Shown: positions 53,701-64,000 of the stretch, piece by piece
How positions within the stretch are numbered: the first letter of the stretch is position 1
Layout: every line of letters starts with the position of its first letter
NCBI GenBank assembly: GCA_021372355.1
Contig: JAJFUQ010000180.1
Location: forward strand, 33,985-97,984
Direction: 5' to 3'
DNA from: Nocardiaceae bacterium
GTDB lineage: Bacteria; Actinomycetota; Actinomycetes; Mycobacteriales; Mycobacteriaceae
Length of the DNA stretch: 64,000 nt
The notes under the pieces: generated by a model
Told to the model about the DNA's origin: nothing
The model's database searches: none
What the model saw: only the letters and a program-made list of their open reading frames with translations
Program-made: the position numbers and the translations under genes

Positions 53701-54111
53701 ATGTCGACGCCAGTGCAGGGAGGCCTTCCGGTTTATCCGGACGTGCCCAGCCTGAGTCGTCCTGCGCTCATCTCCGCGGTCCTCGGGGCTCTCGGCCTCG
53801 GTGCGGCCTTCTACTTCGACCGGTGGCTCATCGGTGCATTGTTCTGCGTGGGGCTCCTGCTGGGCCTGCTGAACATCGCCCTCGCGCACCGTGACGTCGC
53901 CAAGGTGACCGCCCAGGACAACCCCAACAAGCGGGCGCTAGCCGTCGCTTCCTTGAGTCGATTGATGGTGATTACCGCGATCGCTCTCGTGATAGGTTTC
54001 GTGCTGCGACCAGACGGGGTGGGAATCTTTGTCGGCCTCGCCGTTTTTCAGGTAATTCTCGTGGTAAACACGACCGTGCCCGTTATGAGAGGACTACGCC
54101 AGCATGACTGA
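53701..54111 (+). CDS. atpI: ATP synthase protein I-like membrane protein
   Basis: The 136-residue protein has four hydrophobic helices ([71 protein letters not shown]) and holds the AtpI position directly before atpB, as Rv1303 does in mycobacteria. AtpI assists c-ring assembly. The stop overlaps the atpB start by eight bases. Confidence 0.85.
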   Translation: MSTPVQGGLPVYPDVPSLSRPALISAVLGALGLGAAFYFDRWLIGALFCVGLLLGLLNIALAHRDVAKVTAQDNPNKRALAVASLSRLMVITAIALVIGFVLRPDGVGIFVGLAVFQVILVVNTTVPVMRGLRQHD

Positions 54112-54850
54112 CGTCGTCGGTGTCGACGTATTGGCAGAGGGAATTCCAGTCGGTGAGCACATCGACAAGACCATCTTTGGAATGACCTTCAACCTTGACA
54201 CCATTTACTGCACGCTCCTCGCTGCGGCAGTTGTCCTGGGTCTGGCTTTCTACCTCCGCGCGAAGATCACCTCGGGTGTTCCGTCGGGTGTGCAGCTCTT
54301 CTTCGAAGGCGTCACCGTACAGCTGCGCGGACAGATCGAAAGCGCGATCGGAATGAAGGTCGCACCGTTCGTCCTTCCGCTCGCGGTCACGCTGTTCGTC
54401 TTCATTCTCTTCTCGAACTGGCTGTCGGTCGTTCCGGCGCAGTGGGGTCACGAAGAGTGGGTCAAGCCGCCGTCGTCGGACATCAACTTCGTTCTGGCGC
54501 TGGCCCTTTTCGTGTTCGTCGCTTACCAGCTCGCGGGTATTCGTCGCCGCGGTCCGTTCGGTCACGCCAAGGCGCTGGTCAAGGGACACGTCGCCATCCT
54601 CGCGCCGATCAACATCATCGAGGAGATCGCCAAGCCGGTCTCGCTGTCCCTCCGACTTTTCGGAAACATGTTCGCCGGCGGAATCATGATCACGCTGATC
54701 GGTATGTTCCCGGCCTACATCATGTGGGGCCCGAATGCGATCTGGAAGTTGTTCGACCTTTTCGTCGGCCTCATCCAGGCGTTCATCTTCGCCCTGCTGA
54801 CCATCCTCTACTTCGGTCAGTCGATGACGCTGGAAGACGAACACCACTAA
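54104..54850 (+). CDS. atpB: ATP synthase Fo subunit a
   Basis: The 248-residue proton half-channel subunit has about six helices. The essential Arg is in [15 protein letters not shown] near residue 187, facing the c-ring Glu. [18 protein letters not shown] near the end forms the last helix. It lies between atpI (8-base overlap) and atpE. Confidence 0.97.
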   Translation: MTDVVGVDVLAEGIPVGEHIDKTIFGMTFNLDTIYCTLLAAAVVLGLAFYLRAKITSGVPSGVQLFFEGVTVQLRGQIESAIGMKVAPFVLPLAVTLFVFILFSNWLSVVPAQWGHEEWVKPPSSDINFVLALALFVFVAYQLAGIRRRGPFGHAKALVKGHVAILAPINIIEEIAKPVSLSLRLFGNMFAGGIMITLIGMFPAYIMWGPNAIWKLFDLFVGLIQAFIFALLTILYFGQSMTLEDEHH

Positions 54851-54882
54851 TCCAATTCCTGGCCAGCACGGCCAACAGGTAA

Positions 54883-55167
<285 letters not shown>

Positions 55168-55170
55168 CTA

Positions 55171-55653
55171 ATGACGACCTTGTTGGCCGAGGAGGAGAAG
55201 TCCAACTTTCTCATCCCCAACGGCACATTCTTCGTTGAGCTGATCATCTTCCTGGTCGTTCTCGGCGTCATCGCGGTCTTCGTTGTGCCGCCGATCCGCG
55301 ACGTCCTGCAAGCACGTGCCGACCGGATCGCCAAGACGGCGGACGATCAGCACAAGGCAGCTCGGGCGTTCAATGAGGCCGAGGCCAAGTACAAGGCGGA
55401 GATCAAGGCTGCGCGTTCTGACGCTGCCAAGATCCGCGACGAGGCCCGCGCCGAGGGACAGAAGATCCTCGACGACATGCGGTCGCGGGCCCGCGCCGAA
55501 GCTGATGCCATTTCGCGCAAGGCAGCTGAACAGCTGCAGGCGCAGGCTGATTCGGCCGCGGCCCAGGTGCGGTCGCAGATCAACCCCCTGGCTGATCAGC
55601 TGACCGACCGGGTTCTCGGAACGCCTGTGGCCTCTCAGTCCGGACGGAGCTAA
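55171..55653 (+). CDS. atpF: ATP synthase Fo subunit b
   Basis: The 160-residue stator subunit has one N-terminal membrane helix ([20 protein letters not shown]) followed by a long Ala/Glu/Arg/Lys helix (about 45-140) forming the peripheral stalk coiled coil. It begins three bases after atpE and is followed six bases later by the second b-type gene. Confidence 0.95.
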   Translation: MTTLLAEEEKSNFLIPNGTFFVELIIFLVVLGVIAVFVVPPIRDVLQARADRIAKTADDQHKAARAFNEAEAKYKAEIKAARSDAAKIRDEARAEGQKILDDMRSRARAEADAISRKAAEQLQAQADSAAAQVRSQINPLADQLTDRVLGTPVASQSGRS

Positions 55654-55659
55654 GGGTAA

Positions 55660-56181
55660 ATGTCAGAGGGATTGTCGATCTTCATCGGACAGCTGTTCGC
55701 TTTCGCGGTGATCGTCGCAGTGATCGTCAAGTACGTCGTACCGCCGGTCAAGAAGCTGATGCAGACGCAGCAGGACGAAGTCCGCGAGCAGATCGCCGAA
55801 AGCGATAAGGCTCAGACTCGTCTGGCCGAGGCCGAGCGGTCGCTGGAGCAGGCGATCAGCGAGGCGCAGGAGGAGGCCGCACGCATCCGTGAAGACGCTC
55901 GTGGCGACGCGGACCGCATCGCCGAGCACCTGCGCGAGCAGGCGGACGCTGAGGTAGCGCGTATCAAGGCGCAGGGCGGCGAGCAGATCGAACTGCACCG
56001 TCGTCAGCTCGTGCGTTCGCTGCAGAGCGAGCTCGCGACCGCTGCGCTGGCACAGGCTGAGAAGAACGTGAACGAGAAGCTGGCTCAGCCGGGCGAGCGC
56101 GAAGCGAGCATCGATCGATTCATCGACGAGCTCGAGCGTATGGCCGAAGGTTCGCTGGTCGGCACTGAGGGGAGAAGCTGA
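55660..56181 (+). CDS. ATP synthase second b-type (b'-like) subunit, separate from delta
   Basis: The 173-residue protein starts with a membrane helix (FIGQLFAFAVIVAVIVKYVV) and continues as a long charged helix (EAERSLEQAISEAQEEAARI, HRRQLVRSLQSELATAALAQ). It ends with DRFIDELERMAEGS, which matches the region of mycobacterial AtpH just before its delta part. In mycobacteria this b-like part and delta are one protein. Here it stops, and the delta gene starts within the stop codon (TGATG). It would pair with AtpF in the stalk. Confidence 0.9.
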   Translation: MSEGLSIFIGQLFAFAVIVAVIVKYVVPPVKKLMQTQQDEVREQIAESDKAQTRLAEAERSLEQAISEAQEEAARIREDARGDADRIAEHLREQADAEVARIKAQGGEQIELHRRQLVRSLQSELATAALAQAEKNVNEKLAQPGEREASIDRFIDELERMAEGSLVGTEGRS

Positions 56182-56999
56182 TGCAAGCAGCCAGCCGCGA
56201 ATCGGTCTCGAAGCTGTCCAGCAGCTTCGACAGTGTGATCTCCACACTGGACGACGCGAGCTTGACCGCTGTTGCCGATGAGCTTGCGGCCGTAGCCCGA
56301 CTGCTCGCCGGTGAGGTCGCGCTCCGCAAGCACCTTGCGAGCCGCGCCGACGATTCCGCGCCGAAGAAGGCTGCGGTGCGGTCGCTGCTCGGCAGCCGAG
56401 TCTCCGAGTCGACGCTGTCTCTCATCGAGAACGCGGTGTCGCTGCGATGGTCCAAGAGCCGCGACCTCATGGCCGCGATCCAGCGCCTTGCGCGACTCGC
56501 TCTGGTTGTCGCTGCAGAGCGCGCCGGACAGATCGAAAACGTCGAGGACGAGCTCTTCCGGTTCAGCCGGGTGCTCGAATCGAACGCTCGTCTTGCGTCT
56601 CTGCTGGGTGACCCGTCCGCAGCCGCGGACGGACGACTCCAGCTGCTCGACCGTGTTCTGGCCGGCAAGACCACTTCGCAGACCGCCGGGCTTCTTGCCC
56701 AGACGGTTCAGGGTGCGGACGGCTCGAACCTCTCGATTGTGGTGGCGGACCTCGCTGAGCTCGCCGCTGCGCGGCGCAACGAGTCGGTCGCACACGTGAC
56801 GGCGCCGGTTGCGCTTTCCGACGCTCAGGACGCCCGCCTCTCGGCGGTGCTGTCGAAGATCTACGGCCGCAAGATCTCGGTCCAGGTGGAAGTCGATTCC
56901 TCGATCGGCGGCGGTCTTGTGATCCGTCTCGGCGACGAAGTGGTCGACGGAAGCATCGCGTCGCGTCTTTCGGCAGCAGCCGGCGAGATTCCGCGTTAA
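56181..56999 (+). CDS. atpH: ATP synthase F1 subunit delta
   Basis: The 272-residue stator cap links the b-subunits to alpha3beta3. The sequence (QAASRESVSKLSSSFDSVI) aligns with the KMRSASRR segment that begins the delta part of fused mycobacterial AtpH. The C-terminal delta signature is VSVQVEVDSSIGGGLVIRLGDEVVDGSI-like, near 235-262. It is longer than the usual 180-residue delta because of the actinobacterial helical insertion near 40-130. The start overlaps the stop of the b-type gene as TGATG. Confidence 0.92.
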   Translation: MQAASRESVSKLSSSFDSVISTLDDASLTAVADELAAVARLLAGEVALRKHLASRADDSAPKKAAVRSLLGSRVSESTLSLIENAVSLRWSKSRDLMAAIQRLARLALVVAAERAGQIENVEDELFRFSRVLESNARLASLLGDPSAAADGRLQLLDRVLAGKTTSQTAGLLAQTVQGADGSNLSIVVADLAELAAARRNESVAHVTAPVALSDAQDARLSAVLSKIYGRKISVQVEVDSSIGGGLVIRLGDEVVDGSIASRLSAAAGEIPR

Positions 57000-57083
57000 C
57001 CCAAGCGCTGTCGTCGAGAGCACGGCATCGCGTCCACAACCCAAGAGCCTTAACACACAGTCGAAAGCAGGAAGCCGATAGCC

Positions 57084-58721
57084 ATGGTGGAGTTGACGAT
57101 CTCACCAGACGAGATTCAGGGCGCGATCGAGTCGTATGTCGCATCCTTCACTCCGGAGACCTCTCGCGAGGAAATCGGAATCGTGTCCGACACCGGTGAC
57201 GGTATCGCGCACGTTGAAGGATTGCCGTCGGCAATGACGCAGGAACTGCTCGAATTCAAGGACGGCACCCTCGGTGTCGCACTCAACCTCGACGAGGGCA
57301 GCATCGGTGCGGTCATCCTCGGTGACTACAACCATCTCGAGGAAGGCCAGCAGGTCAAGCGGACCGGCGAGGTTCTCTCGGTGCCGGTGGGTGACGCCTT
57401 CCTCGGTCGCGTCATCAACCCGCTCGGTGAGCCGATCGACGGCCTGGGGGACATCGCCGCCGAGACCCGCCGTGCGCTCGAGCTTCAGGCTCCGACCGTC
57501 GTTCAGCGTCAGTCGGTCGGCGAGCCGCTTCAGACTGGCATCAAGGCGATCGACTCGCAGACCCCGATCGGCCGTGGACAGCGTCAGCTGATCATCGGTG
57601 ACCGCAAGACGGGTAAGACCACCGTCTGCGTCGACACGATCATCAACCAGAAGGAAGCCTGGGCAACCGGCGACCCGAACCAGCAGGTTCGCTGCATCTA
57701 CGTCGCCATCGGTCAGAAGGGGTCGACCGTCGCCGCCGTGCGTCAGTCACTCGAAGACGCTGGTGCACTCGAGTACACGACGATCGTCGCCGCCCCGGCT
57801 TCCGACCCGGCCGGCTTCAAGTGGCTGGCGCCGTACACCGGCTCGGCCATCGGCCAGCACTGGATGTACGACGGCAAGCACGTCCTCATCATCTTCGACG
57901 ACCTCACCAAGCAGGCCGAGGCCTACCGCGCCATCTCGCTGCTGCTGCGTCGTCCGCCGGGCCGCGAGGCCTACCCGGGTGACGTCTTCTACCTGCACTC
58001 GCGTCTCCTCGAGCGTTGCGCGAAGCTGTCGGACGAGCTCGGCGCCGGCTCGATGACGGGTCTGCCGATCATCGAGACCAAGGCCAACGACATCTCGGCC
58101 TACATCCCGACGAACGTCATCTCCATCACCGACGGTCAGTGCTTCCTCGAGACCGACCTCTTCAACCAGGGTGTCCGCCCGGCTATCAACGTCGGTGTCT
58201 CGGTTTCTCGTGTTGGTGGTGCCGCGCAGATCAAGGCGATGAAGTCGGTCGCCGGATCGCTTCGTCTGGAGCTCTCGCAGTACCGCGAGCTCGAGGCCTT
58301 CGCCGCGTTCGCTTCGGACCTCGACGCCGCTTCGAAGGCTCAGCTGGACCGCGGTGCGCGACTGGTCGAGCTTCTCAAGCAGAAGCAGTTCAGCCCCTAC
58401 GCGGTTGAGGAGCAGGTAGTCGCGATCTACCTCGGCACCGGCGGTCACCTCGATTCGGTTCCGGTCGGCGATGTCGTCCGCTTCGAGCGCGAGTTCCTGG
58501 ACTTCGTGAAGTCGCGTCACGGCAACCTGCTCACGGCTATCAAGGAATCCAAGAAGTTCGAAGAGGACACCGAAAACGGCATCAACGCCGCAGTCGCTGA
58601 GTTCAAGCGTGGTTTCGCCGCCACCGATGGCTCGTCGGTTGTCGTCGAAGACGTCGAGCCGCTCGAGGGCGAGGGTGCAGAGTCGGTCAAGGCCAAGCGC
58701 CCGGCACCGAAGAAGGCCTAA
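57084..58721 (+). CDS. atpA: ATP synthase F1 subunit alpha
   Basis: The 545-residue non-catalytic nucleotide-binding subunit has the P-loop [10 protein letters not shown] near 172 and the alpha signature [14 protein letters not shown] near 368. The C-terminal tail beyond residue 510 ([29 protein letters not shown] region) is an extension like that of mycobacterial alpha, which restrains ATP hydrolysis there. An AGCAGGAAG ribosome site lies before ATG 57084, which follows an 84-base gap after delta. Confidence 0.97.
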   Translation: MVELTISPDEIQGAIESYVASFTPETSREEIGIVSDTGDGIAHVEGLPSAMTQELLEFKDGTLGVALNLDEGSIGAVILGDYNHLEEGQQVKRTGEVLSVPVGDAFLGRVINPLGEPIDGLGDIAAETRRALELQAPTVVQRQSVGEPLQTGIKAIDSQTPIGRGQRQLIIGDRKTGKTTVCVDTIINQKEAWATGDPNQQVRCIYVAIGQKGSTVAAVRQSLEDAGALEYTTIVAAPASDPAGFKWLAPYTGSAIGQHWMYDGKHVLIIFDDLTKQAEAYRAISLLLRRPPGREAYPGDVFYLHSRLLERCAKLSDELGAGSMTGLPIIETKANDISAYIPTNVISITDGQCFLETDLFNQGVRPAINVGVSVSRVGGAAQIKAMKSVAGSLRLELSQYRELEAFAAFASDLDAASKAQLDRGARLVELLKQKQFSPYAVEEQVVAIYLGTGGHLDSVPVGDVVRFEREFLDFVKSRHGNLLTAIKESKKFEEDTENGINAAVAEFKRGFAATDGSSVVVEDVEPLEGEGAESVKAKRPAPKKA

Positions 58722-58730
58722 GGCTGATCA

Positions 58731-61082
<2,352 letters not shown>

Positions 61083-61083
<1 letters not shown>

Positions 61084-61448
61084 TGGCCGAAATGGCAGTC
61101 GAGCTTGTCGCTGTAGACCGGCGGATTTGGTCGGGGAACGCAGGCTTTGTGTTCGCCCGCACCGTTGCTGGCGAGATCGGTATCCTGCCTCGCCACACTC
61201 CGCTGGTTGCGCAGCTCGTCGATGACGCTTCGGTCCGGATCGATGACACCGACGGCCAGTCGTTCATCTTCGCGGTGGACGGTGGGTTCCTCTCGGTTAC
61301 CGAGCAGGGCGTCACGATCCTCGTTGGAAATGCGGAGCCTGCAGAGGACATCGATGCCGATGCCGCTGCGGAAGACGCTAAGTCTGACGACGAGAGTGTG
61401 AGTGCCTGGGGTCGTGCTCGACTTCGGGCTCTCGGCAAGACGGTCTGA
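61083..61448 (+). CDS. atpC: ATP synthase F1 subunit epsilon
   Basis: The 121-residue protein has the N-terminal beta-sandwich ([41 protein letters not shown]) and a short C-terminal helix region with an acidic linker ([18 protein letters not shown]) ending [13 protein letters not shown]. As in mycobacteria the C-terminal helices are reduced. It is the last gene of the atp operon. Confidence 0.95.
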
Positions 61449-61499
61449 CGACCTTCCTGCCAAGGAGTTCCACAACGTCAAGCGAGGAGCAGGTCAGCG

Positions 61500-61934
61500 T
61501 TGAGTACCCAATTCGTGGTTCTCATTCTGCTGATGCTGCTCCTCGCTTTCGTTTGTGCGGTGCTCGCGTACCGCTTTGTTCTCATCCGAAATGGGGGAAC
61601 GCAGGCCGTCATTCGCCGCAAGCCACTTCCCGGCTCCGGTGGTTGGCGCCACGGTCTCATTCGCTACGGCGAAGACGAGCTCGTGATCTTCAAGCTTTCG
61701 AGTCTTCGCTTCGGTCCGGACTATCGGTTGAGCCGGCAGGCGATCGACGTCGGTACTCGCCGCCTCCCGGTTCCGGTCGAGGCCGAGATCATGACGGATG
61801 ACGTTCGAATCATTCAACTCACCGAGGGCACCCAGTGGTACGAGCTGGCGCTCGAGCCCGGTGCGCTCACCGCTTTTCTTTCCTGGGTCGAGTCACGCCC
61901 ATCCGGCCGCTCTCGCCGCGGCCGCCCGAACTAG
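61500..61934 (+). CDS. DUF2550 membrane-anchored protein
   Basis: The 144-residue protein has an N-terminal membrane helix (FVVLILLMLLLAFVCAVLAYRFVL) and a soluble PH-like beta domain (GWRHGLIRYGEDELVIFKLSSLR; DDVRIIQLTEGTQWYELALEPG). It corresponds in place and family to mycobacterial Rv1312. TTG 61500 has GAGGAG at ten bases. It follows atpC by 51 bp, probably in the same transcript. It overlaps the convergent cobalamin adenosyltransferase gene by four bases. Function unknown. Confidence 0.88.
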   Translation: MSTQFVVLILLMLLLAFVCAVLAYRFVLIRNGGTQAVIRRKPLPGSGGWRHGLIRYGEDELVIFKLSSLRFGPDYRLSRQAIDVGTRRLPVPVEAEIMTDDVRIIQLTEGTQWYELALEPGALTAFLSWVESRPSGRSRRGRPN

Positions 61935-62494
61935 CCGTTCGCTCCCGGCTTCCACAACACGTCGTCCCCGTTGTTTGCAGCGCGGGACAGAATGAACAGC
62001 AGGTCCGAGAGCCGGTTGAGGTACTTGGCGGTCAGGACGTTGGTTCCGGGAAAATCTTCGTACGCTGACCACGCGGCGCGCTCGGCGCGACGACAAACAG
62101 TCCGAGCGACATGTAGCTGAGCAGCGACCGGGGTACCCCCGGGCAAGATGAACGACGTCAGCGCCGGCAGATTCTCGTTGAACGAGTCGCAGTGCTTTTC
62201 CAACCGCTCGATGTAGCCCTCGGTGACCCGAAGCGCTTTGTGTGCGACGTCCGGGGGAGTAGCGAGGTCCGCGCCGACGTCGAACAGATCGTTCTGGACT
62301 TCGCTCAGGACCGCCACGAGTTCGGGCGCGATATCCGAAAGAGTCAGCGCGACTCCGATGACCGCATTGGTTTCGTCGCAGTCGGCATAGGCGACGAGCC
62401 GGGCGTCGTTCTTCGAGACTCGGGAGAAGTCACTGAGACCTGTCGAGCCGTCGTCGCCGGTACGCGTATAGATCCGCGTCAGGTGGATCGCCAT
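61931..62494 (-). CDS. Cob(I)alamin adenosyltransferase, PduO type
   Basis: The 187-residue trimeric enzyme transfers adenosyl from ATP to cob(I)alamin, making coenzyme B12. It shows the ATP-binding start IYTRTGDDGSTGLSD near 7-20, the catalytic DECNA-like segment ADCDETNAVIGVAL near 37 and the late motif VCRRAERAAW with YLNRLSDLLFILSRAANNG. The start is ATG 62494, and the open frame upstream is antisense to murA. Its product is the cofactor of IcmF, encoded at 7831-10908. Confidence 0.94.
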   Translation of the reverse strand: MAIHLTRIYTRTGDDGSTGLSDFSRVSKNDARLVAYADCDETNAVIGVALTLSDIAPELVAVLSEVQNDLFDVGADLATPPDVAHKALRVTEGYIERLEKHCDSFNENLPALTSFILPGGTPVAAQLHVARTVCRRAERAAWSAYEDFPGTNVLTAKYLNRLSDLLFILSRAANNGDDVLWKPGANG

Positions 62495-62566
62495 GGAAAC
62501 AACGTTACCGCCAAGTTTGCTCGCACTATCTGGGACCACGGTGGTGTGCCTGGCTAGGCTGGATGA

Positions 62567-63835
62567 GTGAGCGAAGCTGGGCATAAAGATCGATTCCTCG
62601 TCGCCGGTGGAACGCGGCTGGAGGGCGAAGTTCCGGTGACTGGTGCAAAGAACAGTGTTCTGAAGCTCATGGCGGCGACGTTGCTCGCCGAGGGAACGAG
62701 CGTCATCACCAACTGTCCGGACATTCTCGACGTGCCGCTGATGGCGGATGTTCTGCGCGGACTCGGCTGCGAGGTGGTGATCGAGGGCGACAAGGTCTCG
62801 ATCACGACGCCCGCGGAGCCGAAGTACGCGGCGGACTTCGACGCGGTCCGTCAGTTCCGTGCATCGGTATGTGTGCTCGGTCCACTGATGGCCCGGTGTC
62901 GGCGCGCGATTGTCGCGCTTCCCGGTGGCGATGCCATCGGTAACCGCCCTCTCGACATGCACCAGACGGGTCTGCAGCTGCTCGGTGCGAAGTCGTGGGT
63001 CGAGCACGGTTGTCTGGTCGCGGAAGCGGACGCCCTCGTCGGCGCCAACATCGGCCTGGACTTCCCATCGGTGGGGGCTACCGAGAACATCCTCATGGCG
63101 GCGGTTCTCGCCGAGGGGGAAACCGTCTTCACGAACGTTGCGCGTGAACCGGAGATCGTCGACATCTGCAACATGCTCATCAAGATGGGCGCCAAGATCC
63201 AGGGTGCGGGTACCTCGACCTTGACGATCCAGGGGGTCAAGTCGCTCAAGCCGACGACCCACGAGGTGATTGGCGACCGCATTGTCGCGGCAACGTGGGG
63301 GATCGCCGCTGCGATGACCCGCGGCGACGTCCGAGTGAAGGGCGTGAACCCGAAGCACCTCTCGGTTGTCCTCGACAAACTTCGTGCTGCCGGCGCACAG
63401 GTGACTCTCGAGCCGCGCGGCTTCCGTGTGGTTCAGGAGCAGCGCCCGCGTGCGGTAAACGTCGCAACCCTGCCGTACCCGGGTTTCCCCACTGACGTTC
63501 AGCCGTTTGCCATCGGTTTGGCGTGTGTGTCCGAGGGGACGGCGATGATCACGGAGAACATCTTCGAAGCACGCTTCCGTTTTGTGGACGAGATGGTTCG
63601 TCTCGGTGCCGACGCCCGTACTGATGGACACCATGTTTGGGTGCGCGGAGTGGAGCGCCTTTCGAGCGCTCCGGTCTGGTCTGCCGACATCCGCGCCGGC
63701 GCCGGCCTGGTGCTCGCAGCTCTCTGCGCAGATGGAACGACAGAAGTTCACGATGTTTTCCATATCGATCGCGGATATCCGGCGTTCGTGGAGAACCTCC
63801 AGAACCTAAATGCGCAGATAGAACGCGTTTCCTAG
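62567..63835 (+). CDS. murA: UDP-N-acetylglucosamine 1-carboxyvinyltransferase
   Basis: The 422-residue enzyme adds enolpyruvate to UDP-GlcNAc, the first committed step of peptidoglycan. It shows the N-terminal [17 protein letters not shown] with the catalytic Lys near 26, [14 protein letters not shown] and the late [15 protein letters not shown] near 306. The usual catalytic Cys loop reads [14 protein letters not shown], with Asp122 in the Cys position, the change known to give fosfomycin resistance in mycobacteria. GTG 62567 starts the protein. Confidence 0.97.
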   Translation: MSEAGHKDRFLVAGGTRLEGEVPVTGAKNSVLKLMAATLLAEGTSVITNCPDILDVPLMADVLRGLGCEVVIEGDKVSITTPAEPKYAADFDAVRQFRASVCVLGPLMARCRRAIVALPGGDAIGNRPLDMHQTGLQLLGAKSWVEHGCLVAEADALVGANIGLDFPSVGATENILMAAVLAEGETVFTNVAREPEIVDICNMLIKMGAKIQGAGTSTLTIQGVKSLKPTTHEVIGDRIVAATWGIAAAMTRGDVRVKGVNPKHLSVVLDKLRAAGAQVTLEPRGFRVVQEQRPRAVNVATLPYPGFPTDVQPFAIGLACVSEGTAMITENIFEARFRFVDEMVRLGADARTDGHHVWVRGVERLSSAPVWSADIRAGAGLVLAALCADGTTEVHDVFHIDRGYPAFVENLQNLNAQIERVS

Positions 63836-63864
63836 CCCTCCGACACGGCGAGTTCCGTACGGAT

Positions 63865-63893
63865 TTGACTCTGTTGGTGTTCTGGCGTAAATT
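63865..63893 (+). promoter_or_regulatory. Strong promoter, probably of the rRNA operon beyond the window
   Basis: TTGACT (63865-63870) and TAAATT (63888-63893) are exactly 17 bp apart, one of the best sigma-A-type promoters in the window. The downstream 107 bases contain a hairpin CTCCG-AAC-CGGAG (63918-63930) and no open gene, as expected of an rrn leader. In mycobacteria the 16S gene follows murA. Confidence 0.7.
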
Positions 63894-64000
63894 TCTTCAA
63901 GTCGCCGAGATACGGACTCCGAACCGGAGAGCGGGAGGGTAGCCTCCATTGCCCCGGGATACGAGGTAGGACGGGTTATCGCGATGTCCCTTTGCTTCGC

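Noticed and set aside
62495..63763. Upstream extension of the cobalamin adenosyltransferase frame
   Set aside because: The extension is antisense to murA, while the conserved enzyme begins at ATG 62494, so a 610-residue fusion is not real.

Overview
The window is a 64 kb chromosomal segment of a high-GC actinobacterium of the order Mycobacteriales (Rhodococcus/Gordonia/Nocardia-like; the genus cannot be fixed from sequence alone). The main evidence is the block argS-lysA-hom-thrC-thrB-rho-rpmE-prfA-prmC-tsaC-wecA-atp(I)BEF..HAGDC-DUF2550-cobO-murA, ending in an rrn-type promoter. This is the order I know from Mycobacterium tuberculosis (Rv1292 to Rv1315, then rrs). The MurA with Asp in place of the catalytic Cys, the mycobacterial-type ATP synthase and an adrenodoxin-reductase-like FprA agree with this. 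No insertion sequence, prophage or CRISPR array was seen.

Left part (1-23.5 kb), mixed metabolic and accessory genes. A 2-oxoacid dehydrogenase E1 alpha gene runs off the left edge. It is followed by an exported HNH-nuclease-like lipoprotein with a protein of unknown function, a GNAT acetyltransferase, a SNF2 helicase/SWIM-finger pair (helZ type), an esterase, the fused cobalamin-dependent mutase IcmF with a clear double operator in its promoter, fprA, an enoyl-CoA hydratase and a MarR regulator. Next comes a ferric-iron ABC transporter behind an IdeR-like iron box, with a 160 bp imperfect inverted repeat between the binding-protein and permease genes. A TetR gene and a DUF4386-like membrane protein diverge from a double operator. 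A Na+/H+ antiporter fused to a UBP-type zinc finger, an S4 RNA-binding protein and a Tat/lipoprotein berberine-bridge-type flavin oxidase complete this part.

Middle part (23.5-40 kb), accessory. A tight five-gene operon holds an M24 peptidase-fold protein, an epoxide-hydrolase-like protein, a membrane-linked protein with a full four-helix di-iron ligand set, a membrane-anchored flavin/2Fe-2S reductase and a TetR regulator. It looks like a self-contained oxygenase or desaturase system and is the best candidate for an undescribed system here. It is followed by a second flavin oxidase, two paralogous exported alpha/beta-hydrolase lipoproteins flanking a beta-lactamase-fold lipoprotein, a DUF2182-DUF1326 pair, tRNA-Arg(CCG), a membrane Ser/Thr kinase, and a DUF3105-DUF305 pair.

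Right part (40-64 kb), conserved housekeeping. Genes are packed with ATGA, TGATG or TTGA overlaps: arginyl-tRNA synthetase, the lysine/threonine branch of aspartate metabolism, Rho with a large repetitive disordered insertion, ribosomal protein L31, release factor 1 and its methylase, the tRNA t6A enzyme TsaC, the cell-wall lipid enzyme WecA, the complete F1Fo ATP synthase, a cobalamin adenosyltransferase and MurA. The second b-type subunit and delta, one fused protein in mycobacteria, are two overlapping genes here.
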